Of a stretch of DNA of 64,000 bases, positions 37,581-47,846 are shown one piece after another. Numbering within the stretch: position 1 is the first letter of the stretch; every line of letters starts with the position of its first letter. This DNA is from Filobasidium wieringae. Its lineage: Eukaryota > Basidiomycota > Tremellomycetes > Filobasidiales > Filobasidiaceae. The notes under the pieces are model-generated. The model worked only from the letters and a program-made list of their open reading frames with translations, made no database searches and was not told where the DNA came from. A program made the translations under genes and the position numbers. Location of the stretch: positions 324,290 through 388,289 of the forward strand of contig BCIV01000021.1 of assembly GCA_001600055.1 (NCBI GenBank). The letters run 5' to 3'.

Positions 37581-38470
37581 CTTGTGTGCGCTGCACTACG
37601 TTTCACCTGTCACAGCGAGACTCGGGCTAGGACGGTTGATGACGATCCACAGGAGAGGTTCCTTGCGGACGTGATTCGTGATTCGTGATGAGACAGGTGA
37701 CCGTAGAACCTGGTTGTTTCGCGAGGTGATAGCGAGTAGAAACGGTCGTCGTAGTGTAGATATGTAAGTGGAGTCTAGGGTGATGGATGGTTGGGGTAAG
37801 TGGTAAGGACGGTACGAAGGGAAGGGAGTCGAGTTCCAAGCTAGGTCGATTGTTTGTGATTGATGACGCCGTTCGTTACGCGCGTAGGAAACCGTACAGA
37901 GTGGCAGACGGTCCCTCGCAATTGTTTAGGAAGAGCTTGGGACAACAGGTCAAGGATAGCAGGGCTACCAAGGTCAGGTAGGACGATGCATTGAAGAGGA
38001 TGAGCAGAGTCGGAAGATGTGATTACCAGCCTCAGTCGGATCACATCGACAACCACGGTCGAACCTCTAGATGGAAGATGGTCTACGTTGTTTCTACCAT
38101 ATGATTGGCCAGAAACGCGCGAGGAACCAGGGAATGTGTCGTCGTCAGGTAACGCTCAAAATGCTCATCGGATAGTATGTCGGATGGTTCATAGTGATCG
38201 TCAGTGAGATAGGGTTGTCAGTAGTTGAGTATGAACGAATCGTGGAAATAAGTCGAGGCAAGATCCAGCCCTGTTTCACTTGAAGCTTGAAGGCTCTGTA
38301 GACGGTGTACCGTGTTTCACACACCCACAATCGACCTCGAATGGTCGCACTTGCTTGTCCGAACCACAAACACCTCACAGTTGTACGTTGTACATCTTAT
38401 CATAATAACTCCACAATCGCATCTATATCATTACGCGACTAACGCTACAAATGTATCCCATCCCAACCGC
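37581..38470. other. Intergenic region between B56 promoter and MFS transporter 3' end
   Basis: About 890 nt, no gene supported. Open frames on both strands here are unspliced, low complexity and overlap each other. Confidence 0.4.
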
Positions 38471-40727
38471 TCAAACACCCTCCCCCTCCCCATCCCTGGT
38501 CTTCTCACCCTGGCCTTGTTTCTCCCTGATCGCAGCTTCCCTCATCTTCTGCCCCATAGCGTCCGCCTCCCTTGCGAACTTGCTCTTCAATCGGATGGTC
38601 CGGCCGTATTTGAAGAAGATGCTGTGTTGTCGTAGGAAACGAAATGGAGTGGAATGGAAAGTGAGCAATCCGATGGGGAGTTGGGAGAGATTGAAGCGGA
38701 AGGACGACTCACAAAGGTAATGGCGCACAGGCGAGGGAGAGGAAAGCGACGAGCGTACTGGCCCAGTTGATTCCTAAATCGATCGCCGGGTCATCAAATC
38801 ACTGTCAGCGTACCGATTCTAGGAAGGAATCGAGGGTGTTACGAGACTCACCGAGATTATGATACATGTTGGTGGTGAACAAGGGGAAAGCCACACCGAA
38901 CAACGAACGAAGGACCGAGTTGGCCGCCAAGACCGAAGCGGCGTAGAGCAAGTAAGAATCGATCAGGTAATTCTACCCGTCAAGTGATCCAAGCGAGCGA
39001 GCGAGAACGGATCAGTTTTCCGCTCTCGACGATCGATCGACGGATGGACGAACGCTTACAAAGACGGAGAGGAAGACGAGGACCATTCCGAACCCGAAAG
39101 GAGCGGAGAGGATTATACAGGCCGACCAGTGCACGCTCTTCTGGCACGTCCAGGCGAACCCGAAAAGCCCGATCGGGAGACAGACCGCTCCCACCAGAGC
39201 TCTATTCGCGGTGACACCAGGACGAGGAAATGAGAATCAGAGAACGTTCGCCCTGACAGACAAAAAAGACCGAGAAGGAGCTCGAGATACTCACGGTAAT
39301 AACCTCTGTTCCGGGGCCAACCAACCCTCTCTACTGAGCTTTTTGGAATACCGCGTGTTCTCGATGACGATGGCGTACAAGACGGCGAGGGCGAAACCGG
39401 CGAGGACGCCTAGGAATGCTAGGCCACCTATACCGGGGGACCAACCTCGTTCTTGTTGGAATACTATGGGGAAGGCTCCGAATAGCATCTGCGGTGGAGG
39501 AAGGGGCGAGGGGTCGTCAGTATGAGGACAGAAACGAGAGAGAGGGAGACGAGTGACCCACGTAAAGCGTCCCATAGACGATAGCCAAGTAGAGGGAGAG
39601 GAGGAAGACGATAGGTTCCCTGAATAACAAGACCCAAGGTCTTCTGATCGCCGTCCCAAACAACTCCTTGACCTCGATCTTCTTCTCCCTCTCGTATTTC
39701 GAGCGATAAACCTTGCCCGTAGCCTGGCTCAACCTCTCGGCCCGATCCCTCAGCAAGACGGGGGCGTAGGTTTCGGGGATGAAGAGGAACCCGAGCACGG
39801 TTAGGATGGCGGTGAAGATACAGATGAGAGCGGCTACCCATCGCCAACCACCGGTTTCGCCCAGGAAACCACCTACGATGGGGCCTACGGCGGGGCCGAG
39901 GAAGGGGGCGGAGGAGAAGATGGCCATACCGATTCCCCTTTGACGGGCGGAGAATACGTCCGCTACCGTTCCACTGAGGAGGAGGGCGAGGGGTGGAAGC
40001 TCGGGTCAGTTCAAGGCGAGCGGATGAGACGAATAAACAGAAACACGTACCCGGCATTGGTCAAAGGACTACTACCCGCCATCCCCGCAAAGAATCTCAA
40101 TATGATCAACGTCCATATATTCTGACTGGCGATGACGCCCCCGTTGAAGATGGTGAACAAGATGTAGGTCGCTATGAAGAGTTTTCGACGACCGAACACT
40201 TCGGAAAGGGGAGCCCAGAGGAGAGGTCCTATTACGAAACCTAGAACGAAGCCGGAGGTCACTAGGGACGGTGGTGTAAGGAGGTCAGTAAGGGAGGAAA
40301 GAAGGTGGATGAAGGGAAGGAGACGAACCCATTACGTAGGCTTGGACCTCGTATCCTGGGAAAGAAGCTCGAATGGAATTGGTCGCTGCTGATCTGTCAT
40401 TGTCGACAAGATCGCACTCAGTCTCGCGAGGAACGATCACTCGCCGAGCTGAAGCCAAACTCACAGGGTACTACTGGCCAAAGCCACGGCCATCGTAGCG
40501 ATCGCGACCATGGCGGTGACGGTCCACTTCCTGCCTTGACTCCAAGTCATAGGGTTCTCCGGATCATCAGGTAACCAATCGATTATATAGGGCATATCTT
40601 CAGTCCCTTTGCCCGAGTACGAGGCGTCGGTGAGGTAAGAGGAGAAGGGAGTCAGGTGGAGACGCCATGGACGTTTTTTCAAGCCCAAGTCCGGTGGGGA
40701 GACTGTCGAAGTCGAGAGGGTGGACAT
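38471..40727 (-). CDS. MFS drug/polyamine:H+ antiporter-like transporter (DHA1, 12 TM)
   Basis: Plasma-membrane proton-coupled exporter/importer by family; substrate unknown. Minus-strand start [14 protein letters not shown] (40727; an in-frame GTG further upstream is not used). Cytosolic N-tail with DPENPMTW, usual before TM1 in fungal DHA1 proteins. TM segments include [39 protein letters not shown] followed by GRRK (motif A), [40 protein letters not shown] with GWRW (motif C, antiporter type), [11 protein letters not shown], then the second half: [35 protein letters not shown] and [19 protein letters not shown]. The C-terminus is a short charged tail. Neighbours suggest a role in the adjacent aldolase/regulator cluster (inference). 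Confidence 0.9.
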
Positions 40728-41401
40728 GGTGGTGGTATCGTCGTTGTGCGTGTTGACGGTGTTGAGCGCTGTTGAGATCGAGGTCGAGCGAGCGTTCACT
40801 CTCGATCTTTATAAAGATTCATTTGCATACGTCTCAGCGACATCTCCGCGGATCCAAATGATCACAACCGCCTCCTTGCCGAACCAGCCGAATCCATCCC
40901 ATCTTCGGCCAGATCCGATCGAAACACCTTCGCCGGCGTCGATTCGTTATCAAAAATGAGGTCACAGAGGCTACACAGCGGCCGCCGATCAACTTCCGGT
41001 CGCCACGCGGAGGCATTTCATTTGGGATGATGAAGGGTGTCGTTAGGTCATCGGGAGGTTCCACGATTCCAGAATGGTCATCGCGTTTCAACTGTCCGGA
41101 AGGTGGAAGGTTGGGACATCGTATCAATTGGACGTGACATGGCAAATATCGTCGTGTGAGAAACAACCTTATGGACCCGTTGCGCAGGCCGTCGTAGCAA
41201 GGGCGACCTATCGAACAACACATCGTACCCCGCGATGACCACGATTTCACCGACCCCGATATCCTGCTGATACCCACCTCCCTCAACCTAGACGACGACC
41301 AAACGAGCATGCGACCCGCCCGTCTGACGCTCAACACGTGCCATATAAGGCATACACATCATCCACGCGTGATGTTCCGACCCGGTATTCTCAAACGTAA
41401 A
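40728..41401. other. Intergenic region between MFS transporter promoter and aldolase paralogue
   Basis: No gene supported. A 167-residue open frame on the minus strand (40834-41337) has no protein-like conservation and starts within the transporter promoter. Confidence 0.35.
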
Positions 41402-42500
41402 CTATCCGGCCCAAATGTGAATAAGATCTCTCTGTCTTTGAGCCCAACCCAAAGATCCGAGCAAAGGTTGGGAAGCGGGACGTACGGCGACCTCTTCTTC
41501 CCCTACCAAAACCAACTCCCCTCCTCTTCCTCTTGCAGCCGCCTCGGCCAACAATTGAGCACGGCACAGGTTCTCTAACCGGATATAATAGCTTAGAGCG
41601 CATTCGATCGCTCCTCCCACAGTCAAGAGTCCTCTGTTCGAAAGGACGAACCCCTTCCCTTGACCTAACGTTTCGGAAACCCCCTCAGGGTGCTCAGACG
41701 CGGCAAGGCCCGTGGATAATGGTAAGCAAGAGATCCGTTTGTGGAACGTACAGGAATCTACGGGTTCAGCCGGATCAGATGATCGTCAAGCTAGAGACCC
41801 TAAGGGATACGCGTTGGATGACGAACCTTGACAGATCATAGAGATCGTTTGACCTTTCATTGAAAAGGCTCGACCGTGGGGTGTGTGGCCATGGACGATC
41901 CCGTGGACGTCTTCCCGCGCTGCGTAGATTGCGAGATGTATGTCGATACTTTTACGGTCATCTGAAATTCGCTTCAACCGATTATTTTGGGGATGGACCG
42001 AAATCGATAATCTCACATGTTTGTCCTTGTTGACCATCAATGATCTCCCCACGGGAAGTGATCCTCATACAATCCACCGCGTTCATCGTCGTCAAGGCCT
42101 TATGACTAGGTAAAACCCAGAACGTGTTCAAATCCACCGGATCTCTAGCCTATTCACCCGACCAATTGAAAACGAGTTTTTTTTAACCAACGATATGTCT
42201 GTTATGAGACCGGGTACGTCGTACCGAGAGACACATAGAACATCCGATCCCCCATCCTTCATTATGCACAACCCTAGCCGCCGCAGCGAGCCTACCGCGT
42301 TTGTAATCCCGTTCAGCCAGCGGATCCTGACGCATTGAGAGCTGCTTAATATTCCCTCCTCCCCGAAAATAACGGGAAGATAGATGCGTCGGACGGCTCA
42401 CGGAGAAGGTGGGTGGTTCTGGTCGTCGGAACTTGGCTACGCGCGGACGATCCGTACCTGTGAAATCCTTGGGTTGAGGGATTATTTCGAACCCGGGCAT
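41402..42500 (-). CDS. Class II aldolase/adducin-family protein, divergent metal site
   Basis: Start MPGFEIIPQPKDF (42500). Continuing with RDYKRGRLAAAARVVHNEGW, then ARDPVDLNTFWVLP, HKALTTMNAVDCMRITSRG, HLAIYAAREDVHGIVHGHTP, HGRAFSMKGQTISMICQ, SNRGLLTVGGAIECALSYYI and RLENLCRAQLLAEAA, ending in WAG. Introns are standard and all phases close, so it is not simply a pseudogene. Compared with its neighbour (42815-43958), the first metal pair HGHTPHGRAFS is kept, but the NHG motif is NRG and the GHITLRDP segment is CSMCLSARDP. That predicts a weakened or lost aldolase activity. It shares a short divergent promoter with the paralogue. Confidence 0.72.
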
Positions 42501-42814
42501 TTTTATATTGTTTGATGGCGATAGATGATTCGTTAGAGTCGGGAGGTGGTATCATACTTCTGGTTATGCGGTAGACCGGACAGGTTTCTTTCTGGTTATA
42601 TGAGTCGCATCGGGGAACGATCCAACTGGTATCGGGGAAACTCCGATCGGGTTAGCCCGACGAGATAGCACCAGTTGGCTAGCCGGCTATAAACGATTCA
42701 AGGCGTTTGTCATATTGCCATGTCTTGTTCTAACACCAGATATTTGAAACTAAAGGACCAGCATTTTGCCCACATAGCTGAATCGATTTGATCGATTGCA
42801 AACTTTTAGAAATC
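42501..42814. promoter_or_regulatory. Shared divergent promoter of the two aldolase paralogues
   Basis: 314 nt between opposite start codons. It holds an imperfect palindrome-like stretch of mirrored GATCG and CCGATC copies (about 42612-42662, tccaactggtatcgg and cgatcgggttagccc), candidate sites for a Zn2Cys6-type dimer. This is inferred from arrangement only. Confidence 0.4.
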
Positions 42815-43958
42815 ATGAAGTCCGCCGCTTCATCCTCAACCGTCACGGAGCGTCAACCCACCGAGAATCTCAACACCTTGAAGCTCCGGGGAGCTGCGAC
42901 CAACGCAACAAACCAGAGTGAAGCCTCTTACGAAACAAAGCTAGCAGAAGTCAGTCGAATCCATGCCATATCGCGTCCACCGTATGCTAACTGTCCTCCG
43001 ATCATACCATAGCGCAAGTTCAAGAAAGAACGACTCGCAGGAGCGTTCAGGATCTTTTCGAAATTGGGATACGATGAAGGTGTCGCGGGACATATCACCC
43101 TTCGTGATCCCATCCGACCCGAGTACGACTTTCGTCCGACCTGTTATCGATCTCGGTCGTCATGCTGATCGAACGTACGCTTTCCGCGGCTAGCTGTTTT
43201 TGGGTGAATCCGTATGGCGTGGCATTTGATTTACTCTGTGTTAGTGATCTTCTGCTGCTCGATCATCAGGGTAATATCATCGAAGGAGGTCGACCGGGAG
43301 ATGGACAGATCTGTGAGTCGGAAGACGACAATCATGGATAACGAGATTCTCGGCTCGACGGCCGCGATGAAACTGATGATTCGCTTTGAACAGATAACGC
43401 CGCTGGATTTGCCATCCATTCCGCTATACATGAGGCTCGTCCCGACATCGATACCGCAGCTCACAGTCATAGTATCCACGGGAAAGCGTTCAGTGTGCTC
43501 GGCCGTAACGTCGATATCGCAAGTCATGGTCAGTCGTCGTCATCGTGATTTGCAGATGATCGATATCGCCTGACTTGAGACTGCTAAAATCAGATGCTGC
43601 CGCTTTCGCTCATACTGTCAAATTGTACAACGACTTTGGTGGTGTCGTTCTCGACGACCAGGAAGGCCGAAACATCTGCAAAGCGTTGGGCCCACATGGG
43701 AAAGCCATCATCCTCCAGAATCATGGGATCTTATCGGCAGCGACTACGGTAGAAGCCGCCGTGGCTTACTTTATTCGTCTCGAAAAACTCTGCGAAGCTC
43801 AGTTACTCGCGGACGCCACCGGTGAAAGCGTGATGGTGAACGAACAGGACACGGCCGATGTCTTCGCTGAAGTTGGAGGAGAAGATCGAGCTTTCTTGCA
43901 GGCACAAGAGCTATATGAATGGATTGATCACGAGACAGGGGGAGACTACAAGTTGTAG
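42815..43958 (+). CDS. Class II aldolase/adducin-domain protein, intact metal site
   Basis: Probable cytosolic Zn-dependent aldolase or decarboxylase-like enzyme of the fuculose-aldolase superfamily; substrate unknown. Start MKSAASSSTVTERQPT. Then LAGAFRIFSKLGYDEGVAGH, ITLRDP, DCFWVNPYGVAFDLLCVSDL, LLLDHQGNIIEGGRP, NAAGFAIHSAIHEARPDIDT, AAHSHSIHGKAFSVLGRNVD, ALGPHGKAIILQNHGILSAA and AYFIRLEKLCEAQLLAD. The family metal ligands are visible: HSHSIHGKAF (two His) and NHG (third His), plus the conserved GHITLRDP. Introns are short with good borders (for example gtgagt...aacag, gtcagt...atcag). The final exon is 43575-43958. About 210 nt separates it from the Zn2Cys6 gene, co-directional. Confidence 0.87.
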
Positions 43959-44167
43959 GCACAGGCAGCCAGACCGATTTGTAAACCCCATCTAGGCCGG
44001 GCGCACTGAATGATCGGGCTTTGTTGCAGAGTCACGTGATTTCGCCATGTAGCTTCCGGTTCTCAGCTTTCCCAGCCTTGTAGCAGTTCTATACAACTTA
44101 TCTTCAGCAGAAAGTCCCCATCTTTGGAAATGAGAGCTGCAGTACGTAGGGCTATATTCAGAGCCGC

Positions 44168-46883
44168 ATGGTGTCCCGTGCTATTGCGTGTGAAAGATGT
44201 CGTAGCAGGAAGACAAGGGCAAGTCTGATTCCTGTGTCCAGCTGTTCTTCGACCGAGTAATTCCTCACCTTCGGATCACATACATGACCATCTGCTATCA
44301 CAGTGCGGTAATGAGAGACCGAGTTGTGAAGCCTGCGTCAAAGCTCAAGTGACTTGTATATTCCCCCCTGAGATCTTGGGGATATCAACGTAAGTCCTAA
44401 AGATCACTGGACGACTGCCGCCAATCTAGATCACTCACGTTGTTTCTTGTACGACCTATAGGTATAATAATCAGCTTGAAGAAAGGTTGAGACTGTTAGA
44501 GAGCCGGATCTCTCATGCATCAGCATTAGACGTTGGTCCATCCCCATCTTTACCGCAAGCAACGACCGGCGATTCATCACAATCGCACACAACGAGACAT
44601 CATCGTTCGACATCGACAGCATCAAACCGGTTTCATCCGTATCCTTCCCGAAATAGAGATAATACTGTATCACTGGACAGACAAGATGAGCATTCGGGTT
44701 TGGAACGTTCTAAGAACAACCAGGCAAGCGAGACGACAGAGAACGGTTCGACATGGCAAACAGAAGCTGTTGATCTGATATCAGCGGATGCGATGCCCAA
44801 CGTTGGACCGAACGGAACATTTGAGACTCCAGCTTCCAATGATCGTGTATGCCCGCAGAATTTATCGACCAATGAGCCTAATGCTGAACGACAAGATCCT
44901 CCTTCCACCTTTCAACTCCTCAACCGGCTTCCTGTCAATTATGGTTTGGACCTTCCTACCCTTGAGCCCAGTTTAGAAAATCTTTGTCCGCCATCTACAA
45001 GGCGAAACGAGGTAACAGAGCAACGACGTGGACTTCCTCCCCGACATCATGCAAATGAGCTTGTCCATCACTTTCTGGAGTATACCAATTCCACCTGGGC
45101 GCTGGTTCATGAACCGACTCTACTGCAGCAGGTAGAGTCGCTGTATGGCCAGTCCCCTGGTGATATCACAGATTCTGACGTTTTTATCGTTGCGAGTAAG
45201 CATGATCGGTACAGAAGCCAAGGGGATGGTCGAGTTGACGGTTTATGCAGTCATTCTTACGATAGCTTGTTCCACACTTGTCAAGTTTGACAAGCGACGT
45301 TGGACGTTGACAGTCACCAAGAATGGTCAGTACGCTTAGTATCCTGATCAATCATAGAATCCTACTGAACAGAACCGTACTTCTAGACTGTTGGGAAAAG
45401 GCAAAGCCGTTCATTCCCATGATTCCGCGATTCCGAGGTTTAGAAAAGCTACAAGCACAACATCTGCTCTTACAATACTACATGTTGAATCCGGAAGATG
45501 GTAGTAAGCTGGTCTGATGGATGTCTTTGGTAAGAGTCGCTTCACTCACAATGCGGTCTCGATCATAGACATTTGGGATCTCTCAGGAAGCGTTATGCGT
45601 ACGGCAATTGACCTGGGCATACACCAGGGTGCTACGTCCTCGAGATCTCGCGAGAAGAGGAATTGTGTTGAACGGGATATGCAAAATCGGTTGTTCTGGG
45701 CGTAAGTCCAAACGGTAATTTTGCATCGGTGCACTCAGCTCAACTATTCATTCTCAATGGTACAGAGCATACTGCGTCGATCGTAATCTCGCTAGCGCAT
45801 TAGGCAGACCACCTGGGATACCCGACGACTGGGTAGAAGCCGAGGTCAGCAGTTACAGGCTGTTTCGAAATCCTTCATTCTGACCTCGACGAAATCAGTT
45901 GCCCTATCTGGTTCATGATAAGCTTATCACCCCGACAGGGGTAACTCCTGGACCAGTCAGTCCACATAAGGTTTCGGTACATCAGCATATCAATCTTCGG
46001 CGAATGCAATCGGAGATCCAACATCGGCTATACTCCAGTACCTCTGCGCGACTTCCTCCACCCGACGAAGGCTGGTTCGACTATATGCAGGGAAGGTTGA
46101 TCGACTGGCGCTCGAAGAGCGAGGATTCTTCGGTACCGGTTTTCTCCAGTCCGGACTGGCTGGATCTTAATTATCAACTGACGACGAGTCAGCTGAATCG
46201 ACCTTGTCCCGGAAATGAACGGCCCAGTCGCACGTCATTGCAGTTGGCTCTGAAAAGTAGCGGAGATACGATGCGCCTCTTCAAGAAGATGTACCGGCAA
46301 GGTAATATCAATTACTGTACGTGTGTGACTAGATATCGAAATTTCCTCGAACGCTGAACAATGGCTGCATTCAGCTTGGCTCGCTGTCTCTCACCTTTTC
46401 ATCAGCGGCGTCACTTTTCTCAGTAGCCTGTGCTTGGCGGAAGAGACCAATGTGGTCATGCCGAACTTGATCGATGCGATGCTCGATATCCAATCCTGTT
46501 CCAACGTACTGGAAGCGTTGTCCGCCCTGCAACCGGGGAAATCCGCTACAAGAGACGCTTTCGAGCAGATATCGGTGGCGGTCATTCGAAAATTATCAAT
46601 CCGACAATCGGTCGAGTCGATTTCCTCAGAGCCGGCGGATCTGGATCTGAATCGACATTATTTCGTCTCAACCAACACCCAGCCGAGCGCTGAAGGACCT
46701 GATCAACTGCAAACAACCCATTCACAGCTCGGCCCCCAAACTCAGGACTACTTGACCACCCCGAACTTGGAGAGTGATGGAGTTTGGGACGCTTTACGTT
46801 CTTTCCTGTTCGACCCATCGGCTACATTTGGAGAAGAGTCTTGGGACGATCTGATGGACCGATCGGAGTTTCCCGGTCTTTAG
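44168..46883 (+). CDS. Zn(II)2Cys6 fungal transcription factor with middle homology region
   Basis: DNA-binding regulator, nuclear. Start MVSRAIACERCRSRKTR. The zinc cluster is ACERCRSRKTR joined to CGNERPSCEACVKAQVTC (Cys spacing CX2CX6CX6CX2CX6C), which needs splicing from 44218 to 44304 with a GC donor (gcaagt) and AG acceptor. A linker/coiled-coil region (LEERLRLLESR) and a Ser/Asn-rich stretch follow, then the middle homology region: HHFLEYTNSTWALVHEP, VFIVAIILTIACSTLVK (by splicing), LQAQHLLLQYYMLNPED, IWDLSGSVMRTAIDLGIHQG, NRLFWAAYCVDRNLASALGR and PPGIPDDWVEAE. The C-terminus is acidic (SWDDLMDRSEFPGL), possible activation region. It sits at the end of the transporter/aldolase cluster and likely regulates it. 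Confidence 0.85.
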
Positions 46884-47846
46884 CGCGATGATCATGTCGT
46901 CTGAGTCGGACCGGTGATTCTCGGAACATACACGGAGTTTAGACTTGCGAATGATGCGAGCCGCTTACAGCGTGCCCGAGCCGACCTGTATAAAGAGTCG
47001 TATTAGCTGGACCCACTGGATCACTGGAAGTTACTGGTCGAAAGAAAAGGTATGTTTAGTGAGTCGCGAGCTCTTGTGCTGTCGTCGCTCCCCAGGCTGA
47101 GTTGGTCCCGTCGATGACTACAGTATGTCGGGACTCTGTGCTCTGCATTGCAGGAGGAATACCATATATACGTGCTTGGCAACGGCAGCATCGCGTGAGT
47201 TGATCTGCACACTGTCTTGGAGAGATTGAGTTCTAGTTTTGCGTATATGCACCTGATCATTCATTATTTGTCTGCATCATTTTAGTAGCAGCAACCCTTT
47301 CCCGGACTCTTGGTCAATCATGTCCTTGGATTTTTCGCAGAGTCGCTGGACACTGGTTGGATGAGTTCGCAGGACTGGTCATTTGCGTGAATATCAGAGG
47401 TACGGGAAACCGTCCCTTGGGTTGTTTTATTACCTGGAGGACATTTGATTATGACCTGATGTCCATTCTTGATGCAAACATCTACCACTCGACTGAGATT
47501 GATGCAGTGGGCTTTAGCTTTAGGAAGTCCTTCACACTGTTTCCTTGTAGACGGCTGTCCACGTTGTGCCGAAAGACGTTTCTTTTTCGTATATGGTCAT
47601 AACCACGGGGGTCTGGGGTGGTCTGTGTCCCAACTAAGCGAATAGGGCAAGAGGCAGTTCATTATTGAGAGGATGAAACGGCCGAGGACGATATGAAACG
47701 TACGGATCAGAATTGCTGACTAATCATAAACAACGTCCGGATCGTCTCATCATCATCGGACCTGCTCATCTCACTCTGACCTCACTTGCAATCCATCGTC
47801 CATCTATTCTTCTCATTTCCTCACGTTATCATCTACATAGGTCCAG
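46884..47846. other. Intergenic region, about 960 nt
   Basis: No supported gene. Contains two TATA-like runs (tgtataaag near 46986 and ccatatatacg near 47163) but open frames around them are short and unrelated. Confidence 0.35.
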
